The notes beneath the pieces are model-generated. The model saw only the letters and a list, made by a program, of their open reading frames with translations, had not been told where the DNA came from and ran no database searches. Position numbers and translations under genes: made by a program. Positions 50,023-59,611 of a stretch of DNA of 64,000 nt are shown in pieces. This stretch comes from Betaproteobacteria bacterium (GTDB taxonomy: Bacteria; Pseudomonadota; Gammaproteobacteria; Burkholderiales; Casimicrobiaceae): contig JADJWJ010000005.1 in NCBI GenBank assembly GCA_016716425.1, positions 1-64,000 of the forward strand, in the 5' to 3' direction. Within the stretch, counting starts at the first letter, position 1; every line of letters begins with the position of its first letter.

Positions 50023-51062
50023 CAGCAGATCCGCGGCAGCTGTTCGCCGGTCAGCCAGTCGACCACACGGCGTCCGCCGAAGCTCGTGTCCATCTGCACG
50101 AAGTGGTGCGGATCGGCGATCACCTCGCCGACCATCGCCGCGTCGCGCCCTTGCGGATGGGCGCGCATCACCGCGAGCAGCGCGTCGGCGTCCTCCGGCG
50201 GCGCGATCGCGACCAGCTTGCCTTCGTTGGCGACGTACAGCGGGTCGAGGCCCAGGAACTCGCACGCGGCGCGCACGCCGGCCGCCACCGGGATCCGATC
50301 CTCGGCGATCACCATGCCGCACCGCGACTGCCGCGCGAACTCGTTCAGCGTCGTGGCGAGGCCGCCGCGCGTAGGGTCGCGCAGGCAGCGGATGCCGGGC
50401 ACTGCGGCGACCATCGCGGCGACGAGGCGATGCAGCGCTGCCGTGTCCGAGCGGATCGTCGTCTCGAACTCGAGGTTCTCGCGCAGGGACATGATCGCGA
50501 CGCCGTGGTCGCCCAGCGTCCCGCTGACGAGGATGCGGTCGCCAGGCCGCGCCCGGTCGCCGCTGATTTCCACGCCGGCCGGCACGACTCCCACGCCGGT
50601 CGTCGTGATGAACACGCCGTCGCCCTTGCCCTGCTCGACGACCTTGGTGTCGCCGGTCACCACGGGTACGCCGGCCTCCATTGCCGCGGCCGCCATCGAC
50701 TCGACGATCCGCTTCAGGTCCGCGAGCGGGAAGCCCTCCTCGAGGATGAAGCCGGCCGCGAGGTTGAGCGGCACCGCCCCGGCCATCGCGACGTCGTTGA
50801 TCGTGCCGTGCACGGACAGGCAGCCGATGTCGCCACCCGGGAAGAACAGCGGCGACACCACGTGACTGTCGGTCGCCATCACCATGCGCCCACCCGGCAC
50901 GCGGAACGCCGCCTGGTCGTTGGCCTGCCGCAGCCACTCGTTGTCGAACGCGCGGACGAAGAGCTCGTCGATCAGCTGCGCCATCGCCCGGCCGCCGCCG
51001 CCGTGCGTCATGTCCACGCGGCCGTGGCGGAAGTCGATCGGGCGGACGTAATCGGCGCGCAT
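50022..51062 (-). CDS. hypE: hydrogenase maturation protein HypE
   Basis: 346 aa PurM-like ATPase that dehydrates carbamoyl to the cyanide ligand. It ends in the obligatory PRIC, whose Cys carries the thiocarbamate. N-terminal RHGRVDMTHGGGGRAM, VATDSHVVSP-like segment, and GDTKVVEQGKGDGVFI. The ATG at 51062 gives the normal HypE length. Preceded by a 202-bp gap with degenerate repeats. Confidence 0.94.
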   Translation of the reverse strand: MRADYVRPIDFRHGRVDMTHGGGGRAMAQLIDELFVRAFDNEWLRQANDQAAFRVPGGRMVMATDSHVVSPLFFPGGDIGCLSVHGTINDVAMAGAVPLNLAAGFILEEGFPLADLKRIVESMAAAAMEAGVPVVTGDTKVVEQGKGDGVFITTTGVGVVPAGVEISGDRARPGDRILVSGTLGDHGVAIMSLRENLEFETTIRSDTAALHRLVAAMVAAVPGIRCLRDPTRGGLATTLNEFARQSRCGMVIAEDRIPVAAGVRAACEFLGLDPLYVANEGKLVAIAPPEDADALLAVMRAHPQGRDAAMVGEVIADPHHFVQMDTSFGGRRVVDWLTGEQLPRIC

Positions 51063-51264
51063 GGCTTCGCTAGCGGGAATCGCCCGGCCGCGGAACGACA
51101 CGGGCAAGACTCCGTCGTCCCCGCGAACGCGGGGACCCGGTGTCGTGCGACCGAATCCACCGGGGCATCGAGCGCTGCGAGCGGGGAGGCGTTCATCCAG
51201 TCGCGATGGGCCGCCCTCGGCATGCATGCCGCGGGGGCGCGCCGCAGGAGCTGGGGGCCTCATC
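51063..51264. repeat. degenerate intercistronic repeats between hypD and hypE
   Basis: 202 bp. GTCGTCCCCGCGAACGCGGG at about 51116 is a hairpin related to the 73-bp element at 7477. The segment 51195-51264 (CGATGGGCCGCCC...GCTGGGGGCC) is a weak R1 relative. No gene seen. Confidence 0.55.
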
Positions 51265-52419
51265 CTAAGCGGGAGCCGCCGGCGCGGCGACTACCGCCGC
51301 GCCCTTGAACCGCCCGTACGTGTAGTGCGCGGCGCACGCGCCCTCGGCCGACACCATGCACGACCCGAGCGGGTGGTCGGGCGTGCACGCCGTGCCGAAC
51401 ACCTTGCACTGCGCCGGCGTCTTGACGCCGCGCAGGATCGCGCCGCACTCGCACGCCTTGTGGTCGGGCACCGGCCGGTAGACGATGCCGTAGCGCGCCT
51501 CCGCGTCGAACGGCGCGTACCGCTCGCGGATCCGCAGCGCGCTGTAGGCGACTTCGCCCAGTCCGCGCCACTCGAACGACCGCCGCAGCTCGAACACGTC
51601 GGCCACCAGCGCCTGCGCCTTGCCGTTGCCGTCGCGCGTCACCGCGCGCGTGAACTCGTTCTCGACTTCGGCGCGCCCCTCGTTCAGCTGCCGCACCAGC
51701 ATCAGGATCGCCTGCATCACGTCGAGCGGCTCGAAGCCGGCGATGACGACCGGCCGCCGATACTCCTCCGCGAAGTACTCGTAGGGGCGGCTGCCGATCA
51801 CCGTCGACACGTGCGCGGGGCCGATGAAGCCGTCGAGCGGCACCGTGCCGAACTCACGCACTTCCTTCGACTCGAGGATCGCCGTGATCGCCGCAGGTGT
51901 CAGCACGTGGTTGCAGAACACGCTGAAGTTGGCAAGGCGCTCGGCCGCGGCCTGCTTGACGACGACGGCCGTGGGCGGCGTGGTCGTCTCGAAGCCGATC
52001 GCGAAGAACACGACGTCGCGGTCCGGGTGCTCGCGCGCGATCCGCAGCGCGTCGGCGCTCGAGTACACCATCCGGATGTCGCCGCCGCGCGCCTTCGCCT
52101 GCAGCAGCGACAAGCCGCCGCTCGCGGGCACGCGCATCGTGTCGGCGTACGTGCACAGGACGAGCCCGGGCCGCCGGGACAGCTCGATCGCGCTGTCGAT
52201 GCGGCCGATCGGCAGCACGCACACCGGGCAGCCCGGGCCGTGGATCATCCGGATCGCCGGCGGCAGGAGATCGGCGAGGCCGTAGCGCGAGATCGCGTGC
52301 GTGTGGCCGCCGCAGAACTCCATCAGGTTGTAGCGGCGGTCCGCGCGCGCCTCGCGTGCGATGGCCGCCGCGAGCACGCGGGCGCGCTCGCCGTCGCGGA
52401 ATTCGTCGATGTACTTCAC
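51265..52419 (-). CDS. hypD: hydrogenase maturation protein HypD
   Basis: 384 aa Fe-S scaffold where Fe(CN)2CO is built with HypC. Motifs FCGGHTHAI, GPGCPVCVLP, FAIGFETTTPPT and the C-terminal cluster region CECGAILRG...CKVFGTACTPDHPLGSCMVS. The GTG start overlaps the hypC stop (GTGA). Confidence 0.95.
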   Translation of the reverse strand: MKYIDEFRDGERARVLAAAIAREARADRRYNLMEFCGGHTHAISRYGLADLLPPAIRMIHGPGCPVCVLPIGRIDSAIELSRRPGLVLCTYADTMRVPASGGLSLLQAKARGGDIRMVYSSADALRIAREHPDRDVVFFAIGFETTTPPTAVVVKQAAAERLANFSVFCNHVLTPAAITAILESKEVREFGTVPLDGFIGPAHVSTVIGSRPYEYFAEEYRRPVVIAGFEPLDVMQAILMLVRQLNEGRAEVENEFTRAVTRDGNGKAQALVADVFELRRSFEWRGLGEVAYSALRIRERYAPFDAEARYGIVYRPVPDHKACECGAILRGVKTPAQCKVFGTACTPDHPLGSCMVSAEGACAAHYTYGRFKGAAVVAAPAAPA

Positions 52420-52649
52420 TGCGCACCCTGCGGCGCGACGCCGGCCTGCGCGAACATCTCGAGCGTGCGCTGCGCCTCTTCCGGGTCGAGCCGCGTCAGC
52501 GCGTAGCCGACGTGCACGATCACGTAGTCGCCGACCGCGACGCCGTCGACCAGCGCGAGCGAAATGCGCTTGCGCACGCCGGCGACGTCGATCAGCGCCG
52601 TTTCGGGTTCGGGAAGCGCGACGACGCGCGCCGGGATCGCGAGGCACAT
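52416..52649 (-). CDS. hypC: hydrogenase maturation chaperone HypC
   Basis: 77 aa. Starts MCLAIPARV; Cys2, exposed after Met removal, binds the iron centre. The ATG at 52649 is required for that Cys2; AAGGCGG lies upstream. It shuttles Fe(CN)2CO from HypD to the large subunit. A second HypC-type protein (HoxL) is at 60079-60378. Confidence 0.95.
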   Translation of the reverse strand: MCLAIPARVVALPEPETALIDVAGVRKRISLALVDGVAVGDYVIVHVGYALTRLDPEEAQRTLEMFAQAGVAPQGAQ

Positions 52650-52651
52650 GG

Positions 52652-54994
52652 TCATCCGCCTTTTCGTTCGCGCGACTGCAGCGCGAGCCACGCCTGCCCG
52701 AGCGCCAGGCCCCCGTCGTTCGGCGGGGCGGCCTGCGCCTCCAGCAGCGCGAGGCCGCGGTGCGCCAGCGCCGCGCGCAACCCGCCGGAAACGATCGCGT
52801 TGAGGAAGCAGCCGCCGCCGGCGGCCACCGTCGCGAGGGCGTACCGCGCGGCGGCGGCCGCGATCCACTCGGCCAGCGCCGCGACGAGCGTGGCGTGGAA
52901 CAGCGCCGCCCCGAAGCCCGCGTCGCGCTCGTCGGCCAGCCGCGCCGCGAGCGGCGTCAGGTCGAGCTCGCCGTCCGCGGAAATCGCGTAGAGCGCCTCG
53001 TCGGCCGGGACGCTGCCGTGGCGCTGCGCGATCCCCTCGAGGCGCATCGCGGCCTGCCCCTCGAACGACATCCGGTCGGCGACCCCCAGCAGCCCGGCCG
53101 CCGCGTCGAACCAGCGGCCCATGCTGGTGGTTCGCGGCGCGCGCACACCGCGCGCCAGCAGCGTGGCCACCATGCGCGCCGCCGGCTCGTGCGCGAACCG
53201 GCGTCCGATCTCGTCGCCGCGGCCGACGGCGGCAAGCGCTGCCGCAGCCATCCGCCAGGGCTCGCGCGCCGCGCGGTCGCCGCCTGGCAGCGCCAGCGCG
53301 CGCAGGCGACCGACCCGCGTCATCGCGGTGCCGTCCGCGCGCAGCAGCTCGCCGCCCCACGCTTCGCCATCGGTGCCGAGGCCCACGCCGTCGAGCGCAA
53401 CGCCGATCACGGGCTCCCGCACGCCATGCTCGGCCAGCACCGCGGCGACGTGCGCGTGGTGGTGCTGAACCGCGCAGAGCGGCACCTGCCAGCGCGCCGC
53501 CAACGCGGCCGCGTGACGCGTGCTGTGGAAGTCCGGGTGCAGGTCGTGCGCGATCAGCGCCGGCTGCACGTCGAGGATGTCCGTCAGATGCGCGATTGCA
53601 TGCTCGAACGCGCGGCACGTCGGCGCATTGTCGAGCTCGCCGACGTGCTGCGACAGGAAAGCCTCGTCGCCGCGCGTCACGCAAACGGTGTTCTTGAAGT
53701 AGCCGCCGACCGCGAGCACCGGCGGCCCGGCCACCGCCAGGCGAATCGCGCGCGGCGTGTAGCCGCGTGCGCGGCGGACGAACTGGAAGCCGCGGCCGCT
53801 CTCGCCCGGCAGCGCGCGGGTCACGCTGTCGTCGCAGCCGACGACAATGTCGCGGTCGTGCAGCACGTAGCCGTCCGCGATGCCGGCAAGCCGCGCGATC
53901 GCCTCGTCGTCGGCGGTCACCAGCGGCTCGCCGCCCGGGTTGGCGCTCGTCATCACCAGCACGAGCGGATGCGGCGCCGCTTGCCAACCCGGAACGACCG
54001 GCCGGCCCGCCGCCTCGTGGAACAGCAACGCGTGCAGCGGCGTGTACGGCAGCATCACGCCCAGCCACGCGAGGTCGGGCGCCACGCCCGGCAGCGCCAT
54101 GTCGGCGCCAACCCGCTTGCGCAGCAGCACGATCGGCCGCTCGGCCGACGTGAGCATCGCGTGCTCGGCGTCGCTCACGAGCGCCAGCGGCTGCACCGAC
54201 GCGACGTTGGCCGCCATCACGGCGAACGGCTTCTCCTCGCGCGCCTTGCGCTCGCGCAGCCGCGCGACCGCCAGTGCGTTGCGCGCGTCGCACGCCAGGT
54301 GAAAGCCGCCCAGGCCCTTGATCGCGACGATGTCACCGCGCGCGATGCGCGCGACGGCCTCGACCACCGCGTCGACGTCCGGCACGACGCGCCCGTGCGC
54401 GTCGGCGAACGCGAGCTGCGGCCCGCACACCGGGCACGCGTTCGGCTCCGCGTGGAAGCGGCGGTCGAGCGGCGAGCGGTACTCGGCAAGGCACGCGGGG
54501 CACTGGGCGAAGGCCGCCATGCTGGTCGTCGCGCGATCGTAGGGCAGCCGGCGGGTGATCGTGTAGCGCGGGCCGCAGTGCGTGCAGTTGATGAACGCGT
54601 AGCGATAGCGCCGATCGGCCGGGTCGAAGAGTTCCGCCAGGCAGTCCGCGCAGGTCGCGCTGTCGGGGCCAATCGCGGTCGCCGCGCGACCGCCCGCCGA
54701 GTCGAGGATCGCGAAGCCGTCGCCCTCGTCCGCCGGCAGGCATTCGTGCTCGGTGACGTGGTCGACGCGCGCGAGCGGCGGCGCCTCTTCGCGCACGCGG
54801 CGCGCGAGTCGGTCGACGCGCGCCGGGTCGCCCTGCACCTCGATCGTCACGCCGGCGGCGTCGTTGCGCACCCAACCGGCGAGCTTCAAGTCGTGCGCGA
54901 GCCGGTAGACGAACGGCCGGAAGCCGACCCCCTGCACGACGCCGTGCACTTCGAGACGGCGGCGAACGACGTCGGCGGCAACGGGCAGGTTCAT
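52652..54994 (-). CDS. hypF: carbamoyltransferase HypF
   Basis: 780 aa, full length. Acylphosphatase domain VVQGVGFRPFVYRLA, zinc fingers (CADCLAEL, CTHCGPRYTITRRLPYDR, CPACLAEY, CPVCGPQL), a YrdC-like domain, then a Kae1-like domain with VQHHHAHVAAVLAEHG and VALDGVGLGTDG. It transfers carbamoyl to HypE Cys for cyanide synthesis. Placed between hypB and hypC, as in the Cupriavidus hypA1B1F1CDEX operon. Confidence 0.95.
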   Translation of the reverse strand: MNLPVAADVVRRRLEVHGVVQGVGFRPFVYRLAHDLKLAGWVRNDAAGVTIEVQGDPARVDRLARRVREEAPPLARVDHVTEHECLPADEGDGFAILDSAGGRAATAIGPDSATCADCLAELFDPADRRYRYAFINCTHCGPRYTITRRLPYDRATTSMAAFAQCPACLAEYRSPLDRRFHAEPNACPVCGPQLAFADAHGRVVPDVDAVVEAVARIARGDIVAIKGLGGFHLACDARNALAVARLRERKAREEKPFAVMAANVASVQPLALVSDAEHAMLTSAERPIVLLRKRVGADMALPGVAPDLAWLGVMLPYTPLHALLFHEAAGRPVVPGWQAAPHPLVLVMTSANPGGEPLVTADDEAIARLAGIADGYVLHDRDIVVGCDDSVTRALPGESGRGFQFVRRARGYTPRAIRLAVAGPPVLAVGGYFKNTVCVTRGDEAFLSQHVGELDNAPTCRAFEHAIAHLTDILDVQPALIAHDLHPDFHSTRHAAALAARWQVPLCAVQHHHAHVAAVLAEHGVREPVIGVALDGVGLGTDGEAWGGELLRADGTAMTRVGRLRALALPGGDRAAREPWRMAAAALAAVGRGDEIGRRFAHEPAARMVATLLARGVRAPRTTSMGRWFDAAAGLLGVADRMSFEGQAAMRLEGIAQRHGSVPADEALYAISADGELDLTPLAARLADERDAGFGAALFHATLVAALAEWIAAAAARYALATVAAGGGCFLNAIVSGGLRAALAHRGLALLEAQAAPPNDGGLALGQAWLALQSRERKGG

Positions 54995-55019
54995 CGTCGC
55001 GTCCGTGCGTGCCCGGTGG

Positions 55020-55970
55020 TCAGGTCGCGCGCCCCGTGGCCGCGAGCTGCGCCGGAAGTTCCGCCGCGCGCCGCTCGTGCGCGGCCACGCCGGCGTCGCG
55101 CGCGGCGCGCGCCCGGGCGCTGCCGGCGGCGATCCACGCCAGCCACGCGTCGAACCCCTCGCCGGTCGTCGCCGACACCGTGAGCGCCGGCAGGCCCGGC
55201 CGGATCCGCCGCGCGTTGGCGATCGCGGCGCCGACGTCGAACGTCACGTACGGCGCGAGGTCGACCTTGTTGATCACCATGAGGTCGGCCGCGTGAAACA
55301 TGTCCGGGTACTTGAGCGGCTTGTCGTCGCCCTCGGTCACCGACAGGATCACGACCTTGTGCGCCTCGCCCAGGTCGAACGCGGCCGGGCACACGAGGTT
55401 GCCGACGTTCTCGATCAGCACGACGCTGCCGTCGGGAGGCGAGAGCGCGGCGAGCGCGCGCTCGACCATCGACGCGTCGAGGTGACAGCCGCGGCCGGTG
55501 TTGACCTGCACCGCCGGTGCGCCGGTCGCGCGGATGCGGTCGGCGTCGAGCGACGTCTGCTGGTCGCCCTCGATGACCGCGACGCCGAGCCGGCCCGCGA
55601 GCGCCTCGATCGTGCGCACCAGCAGCGAGGTCTTGCCGGAGCCCGGGCTCGACACCAGGTTCGCCACGAAGATCGCACGCTCGGCGAAGAAACTGCGGTT
55701 GCGCGCGGCGATCGCGTCGTTGCGCGCGAGGATGTCCTGCTCGACGGCGACGACCCGCGCGGCCGGCAGCGTGTCGTCGTGAATGGCGGACAGCGGCGGT
55801 CCCGGCGGAGCGACGGCGCGATGCAGCCCGCCGTGCCATGTGCCGTCGGCATGCCGGTGCCGCGGCACCGCCTCGGGGTCGGCGTGCCGATACGGCGTCG
55901 CCCCGTGTGCCGGCACCGCCGCACCGTCGATGCGCGTCTGCCCGTGTCCGCAACCGCAGGTCGTGCACAT
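55020..55970 (-). CDS. hypB: nickel-insertion GTPase HypB
   Basis: 316 aa. N-terminal nickel site MCTTCGCG, a His-rich stretch (HADPEAVPRHRHADGTWHGGLH), P-loop SSPGSGKTSLL, EGDQQTSLDADRI, and the metal-binding NVGNLVCPAAFDLG. It delivers Ni2+ to the large subunit with HypA. An extra ~35-residue Arg/Ala C-terminal tail is present. Confidence 0.95.
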   Translation of the reverse strand: MCTTCGCGHGQTRIDGAAVPAHGATPYRHADPEAVPRHRHADGTWHGGLHRAVAPPGPPLSAIHDDTLPAARVVAVEQDILARNDAIAARNRSFFAERAIFVANLVSSPGSGKTSLLVRTIEALAGRLGVAVIEGDQQTSLDADRIRATGAPAVQVNTGRGCHLDASMVERALAALSPPDGSVVLIENVGNLVCPAAFDLGEAHKVVILSVTEGDDKPLKYPDMFHAADLMVINKVDLAPYVTFDVGAAIANARRIRPGLPALTVSATTGEGFDAWLAWIAAGSARARAARDAGVAAHERRAAELPAQLAATGRAT

Positions 55971-56011
55971 CCCCGATCTCCTTCCTCGTCCGGGCGCGCC
56001 GGGTCACCCCG

Positions 56012-56353
56012 TCACGCGATCCCGATCTCCTTCACCCGCATTTCCTCGCCCGCGATCACCGACAGCTGGTAGCTGCCGCAGAGCGGGCACGCATCGCCGA
56101 GCCGCGCGAGCGGCACCTGACCGCCACAAGGCAGGCACCATGCCGAACCTGGCTTCGTCGCGATCTCCAGCGCCGCGCCCTCCGCCACGCTGCCGCGCGT
56201 GACCGCGTCGAAGCAGAAGCGCAGCGCGTCGGGCTCGACGTGGGCCAGCGCGCCCAGTTCGACCCAAACGGTGTGCACGCGCGTGGCGTCGTGCCTCGCC
56301 GCCGCCTCCGCGACGATGCGCATGACGCCCTCGGCGAGCGCGACTTCATGCAT
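56012..56353 (-). CDS. hypA: nickel metallochaperone HypA
   Basis: 113 aa. MHEVALAEG with Ni-binding His2, and a zinc site formed by CLPCGG and CPLCGS. The ATG at 56353 overlaps the 3' end of hoxV by 8 nt, so the accessory and hyp genes are translationally linked. Confidence 0.95.
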   Translation of the reverse strand: MHEVALAEGVMRIVAEAAARHDATRVHTVWVELGALAHVEPDALRFCFDAVTRGSVAEGAALEIATKPGSAWCLPCGGQVPLARLGDACPLCGSYQLSVIAGEEMRVKEIGIA

Positions 56354-57491
56354 GGGCCACCTCGACCCGGCACGCGACGCAGGGGTCGAGCGAGTGGACG
56401 GCCAGCCGCGCCGTGCGCAGCAGCGCCGCGCGGTCGTCCGCCGCGGCGTCCGCGAGTCCGCGCACCAGCGGTCCCTGCGGATGGAAGTTCCACTCGGTGG
56501 GCGCCACGACCTGGTAGTCGGCCACGCACTCGTCGTGCAGGCGGACGCGGTGCAGCAGCAGTCCACGCGCGGTCTCGACCGCGCCCAGGCCGTCGCCGGC
56601 GCCGAGCGTGACGCTCTGCGTCCGCGGCGCGGCCGGCTGCCCGCCGGCCAGCACGTCGAGCATCTGGCCGACCTCGGCGATGCGCGCGACGATCCGCGTG
56701 ACCGGCGCATGGCCATAGGTGCGGTCCACCGCCGCGACCAGCGGGTGCTCGCGCATCCGCGACAGCGCGCTCGTCTCCACCGGCTCGCCCGCCCACAGCG
56801 GCGCGCGCGCGAACGCCGGGTCGTCCCGCAGCGCCGGCGCGATCACCTGCAGCAGGAGGTCGCGGCGCGGCGGCGGCATCAGCTTCGCCGCCGCGTGGTG
56901 GCGCGGCGTCGCGCCGGCCAGTACGTGCGCGAGCAGGCGCGCCGGCAGCGTCGCGCCGGCGCCGGCCCACGCGGCGAGCGCGTCGGCGTCCGCAAGCGAT
57001 TGCCACTGCGGGGACGGCATTCCGAAGATCGCGCGCTCCGCGAGCTTCCCGAGGCTCACCGCGAGGCCGCGCATCGCGGCCGCGTCGCCCAGCAGGTCGG
57101 TGCCGTCGGACGCGCGCGCCGACGTCGCAATCTGGTAACGCGCGGCCGTCACCGGCGTCACCTGCGCCTCGCTGCCCATCGCATTCGGCCACCCGATCAG
57201 CAGGTGCCAGAACCCCTCCTGCAGCGCCTCCACGACGACGCCGGTGTCGCGCGCCGCGCTCTCGCGGGCGAAACCGGTCGCGCCGGCGGCCGCCAGCGCG
57301 CACGCGGCGGCCGCGCCCTGCGCTCCGCCGCAGATGCTGTAGAGCAGCGGAATCGTCGTGGCGACCTCGGCGCCCGTCTTGCCGGCCAGCACGCGCGCGG
57401 CGAGCAAAGGCCGTGTCGACTTCACGTCGACGCCGCGCACGCGCTGCGCGTCGCACCGCAGCGTCACGACCAGCTCACCCTCGAGCGCCAT
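56346..57491 (-). CDS. hoxV: hydrogenase accessory protein HoxV/HupK
   Basis: 381 aa, a relative of the [NiFe] large subunit. It keeps the C-terminal SLDPCVACRVEVAHA but lacks the N-terminal CxxC in RICGVC form (IPLLYSICGGAQGAA instead). In oxygen-tolerant hydrogenase systems it acts as a scaffold for the Fe(CN)2CO unit. ATG 57491 with GGGGTG upstream; GTG 57497 is also possible. Confidence 0.88.
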   Translation of the reverse strand: MALEGELVVTLRCDAQRVRGVDVKSTRPLLAARVLAGKTGAEVATTIPLLYSICGGAQGAAAACALAAAGATGFARESAARDTGVVVEALQEGFWHLLIGWPNAMGSEAQVTPVTAARYQIATSARASDGTDLLGDAAAMRGLAVSLGKLAERAIFGMPSPQWQSLADADALAAWAGAGATLPARLLAHVLAGATPRHHAAAKLMPPPRRDLLLQVIAPALRDDPAFARAPLWAGEPVETSALSRMREHPLVAAVDRTYGHAPVTRIVARIAEVGQMLDVLAGGQPAAPRTQSVTLGAGDGLGAVETARGLLLHRVRLHDECVADYQVVAPTEWNFHPQGPLVRGLADAAADDRAALLRTARLAVHSLDPCVACRVEVAHA

Positions 57492-57993
57492 CGTCACCCC
57501 GCAGGAAGCTGCCGCGCAGCAGGTCGCGCCGCGTCAGCGGCGCCTCGATCCGACGCTCGATCGGCCCGGACTCGTGCGCCGTGCCCGCGTCCAGCAGCGC
57601 GACCAACGCCTGCTCGGCGACGGCGCGCGCCGTGACCTGGTCGGCGAACTCGAAGACGGGCGAGAACAGCGAGCACGCGAGATACTCGCCGGCTGCGCCG
57701 TCGTGCGCGCCGACGAATTCGAAGTCGCCGGCCGGGAACGTCAGCCGCACCTTGGCGCCCGGGGCCACCGCCGGCCATGCCCGCGGATCGCACGGCGCCG
57801 CCACGAGGTTCATGCACCACGGCGTCACCAGCACGCCGATCCAGCGGCCGTCGCGGACGGCGAAGCCGATCGCCTCGACGGCGAGCGCCGGATTGACCAG
57901 CCCGAGCCCCGCCATGCGCGCGGCCGCGGCGCGGAACGACGCGACAAGCGCCGGCGATGGATCGGGTCGCAGCATGGGGTTCGACGCGGACAC
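57475..57993 (-). CDS. hoxT: hydrogenase assembly chaperone HoxT/HupJ (HybE family)
   Basis: 172 aa from GTG 57993 (ATG 57975 would lose 6). RMAGLGLVNPALAVEAIGF, GVLVTPWCMNLVAAPCD and FPAGDFEFVGAHDGAAGEYLACSLFSPVFEF are HybE-family signatures. It assists maturation of hydrogenase under oxygen. Frames further upstream only translate the R1 repeat array. Confidence 0.88.
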   Translation of the reverse strand: MSASNPMLRPDPSPALVASFRAAAARMAGLGLVNPALAVEAIGFAVRDGRWIGVLVTPWCMNLVAAPCDPRAWPAVAPGAKVRLTFPAGDFEFVGAHDGAAGEYLACSLFSPVFEFADQVTARAVAEQALVALLDAGTAHESGPIERRIEAPLTRRDLLRGSFLRGDDGARG

Positions 57994-58520
57994 GTCAGTC
58001 CCGAAGGGCCGTCCCGAGGGACTGACCTTCCCCCTCGGGGGGCAGCGAGCGCAGCGAGCGTGGGGGCCCATTCACCGAGTCCCGAAGGGCCGTCCCGAGG
58101 GACTGACCTTCCCCCTCGGGGGGCAGCGAGCGTGGGGGCCCATTCACCGAGTCCCGAAGGGCCGTCCCGAGGGACTGACCTTCCACGGCCTCCACGGTCA
58201 GGCGAGACATGCGGACGGTGGCGTGTCGGCCGTCGCCCTCGCGCGCGGACGCGCTCTTCGAGCCTGGCCTGCGGCCCGCGCGCGAGGGCGTCCCGGGGGG
58301 CAGCGAGCGCAGCGAGCGTGGGGGCCCATTCACCGAGTCCCGAAGGGCCGTCCCGAGGGACTGACCTGCCACGGCCTCCACGGTCAGGCGAGACATGCGG
58401 ACGGTGGCGTGTCGGCCGTCGCCCTCGCGCGCGGACGCGCTCTGCGAGCCTGGCCTGCGGCCCGCGCGCGAGGGCGTCCCGGGGGGCAGCGAGCGCAGCG
58501 AGCGTGGGGGCCGCATCTCG
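57994..58520 (-). repeat. tandem R1 repeat array between hoxR and hoxT
   Basis: 527 bp without a gene. Two short R1 copies (from about 57995 and 58078) are followed by two longer near-identical units of about 185 bp (58151-58333 and 58340-58520). These contain CACGGCCTCCACGGTCAGGC and GCGGACGGTGGCGTGTCGGC. Each ends in GGCAGCGAGCGCAGCGAGCG and TGGGGGCC. It fills the hoxR-hoxT gap in the same orientation as the other R1 loci. Confidence 0.92.
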
Positions 58521-58715
58521 TCAATCATCGTCGGGAAGCTCGAGGAACTGGTCGCGCGTCGCCGCGCACTCCGGGCACGTCCAGTGCGCCGGCAGGTCGG
58601 CGAACGGCGTGCCGGGCGGCACCTGCCAGACGAGGTCGCCCTGCGCCGGGTCGTAGACGTGCCAGCAGATCCGGCACTCGCGGCGCCCGCGGGTCGCACG
58701 CGCCTCCGGTGCCAT
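58521..58715 (-). CDS. hoxR: rubredoxin HoxR/HupI
   Basis: 64 aa. CRICWHVYDPAQGD and CPECAATRDQF supply the Cys4 iron site. The ATG overlaps the hoxQ stop (TGATG). It protects or assists Fe-S cluster insertion in the oxygen-tolerant hydrogenase small subunit. Confidence 0.93.
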   Translation of the reverse strand: MAPEARATRGRRECRICWHVYDPAQGDLVWQVPPGTPFADLPAHWTCPECAATRDQFLELPDDD

Positions 58716-59590
58716 CACGACGCGTCCGCGAGGTCGGCGCTCATCCAGTCGAGGAGCTCGGCCAGCCGTTCGCGGCTGTCCGCGAGGTCCTCCGGCGCCG
58801 CCAGCGCGGCGGCCGGCACGTCGACGATCTCGATCGTGTTGAGGATCAGCGTCTGCATGCTGTTGAAGTACTGGACGCGCCAGACGTCGGCCACCGCGGT
58901 CGACGTCACGTGGCAGTTGCCGAAGCCGCGCGACATCATCGCGACGGGGCCGACGGGCAACGCCTGCGTCAGCACCGCGTGGTCGTCGGGCGTCAGCGGG
59001 AACAGCGTCAGGTTGATGACGTGCGCAGGCGTTCCGGGCACGCGCGCCGCGAGCTGGCTGCCGATTTCCGCCAGCAACGCGGGCGAGTTCATCGCGCCCG
59101 GCGGCACGTTGACGAGCGGCGGGGCCGCGGCGGCGCCGGCACGCGCGGCGGCGGCGACGAGCCGCGGCAGCGCGCCGGCCTCGAGGCGGTCGCCGACGAG
59201 CCGGCCGGCGCCGTCGAGCGCGCAGACGCGCCAGAGCCCGGTGAAGACGCTCTCCTGGATTTGGTAGCGGGCGTCGCCGTCGATGCGCACCGAAACCTCG
59301 CCCTCGCCCAGCACCTGGTCGACGATCGCGAGCGCGGGCGCCGGCACGCCGGCCAGATCGAGCGCCGGCCCGTTCGCCGATGCGACCGGGTCCCAGTCCG
59401 CGAGCGCCGCGGCGAACGCGGCGAGCACGTCGCGCGCGGCGCGCAGCGCGGCCGGGTCCACCCGCTCGGGCACGCGCGGCATCGCGAACGTGTTCATCTC
59501 GCGCGGGATGGCGAGATAGTCGAGCCCGACGTCTTCCGGCGGCTGCGACGCGGGGCCCAGGGTACGGACGGGCAACGGAAAGTCCTTCAT
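58715..59590 (-). CDS. hoxQ: hydrogenase expression/formation protein HoxQ/HupH
   Basis: 291 aa. N-terminal DYLAIPREMNTFAMPRVP and C-terminal SRGFGNCHVTSTAVADVWRVQYFNSMQTLILNTIEI are HupH-family signatures. With HoxO it binds the Tat-dependent small-subunit precursor until its clusters are inserted. 21 nt after hoxO. Confidence 0.92.
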   Translation of the reverse strand: MKDFPLPVRTLGPASQPPEDVGLDYLAIPREMNTFAMPRVPERVDPAALRAARDVLAAFAAALADWDPVASANGPALDLAGVPAPALAIVDQVLGEGEVSVRIDGDARYQIQESVFTGLWRVCALDGAGRLVGDRLEAGALPRLVAAAARAGAAAAPPLVNVPPGAMNSPALLAEIGSQLAARVPGTPAHVINLTLFPLTPDDHAVLTQALPVGPVAMMSRGFGNCHVTSTAVADVWRVQYFNSMQTLILNTIEIVDVPAAALAAPEDLADSRERLAELLDWMSADLADAS

Positions 59591-59611
59591 GGCATCACTC
59601 CGCGATGGCGT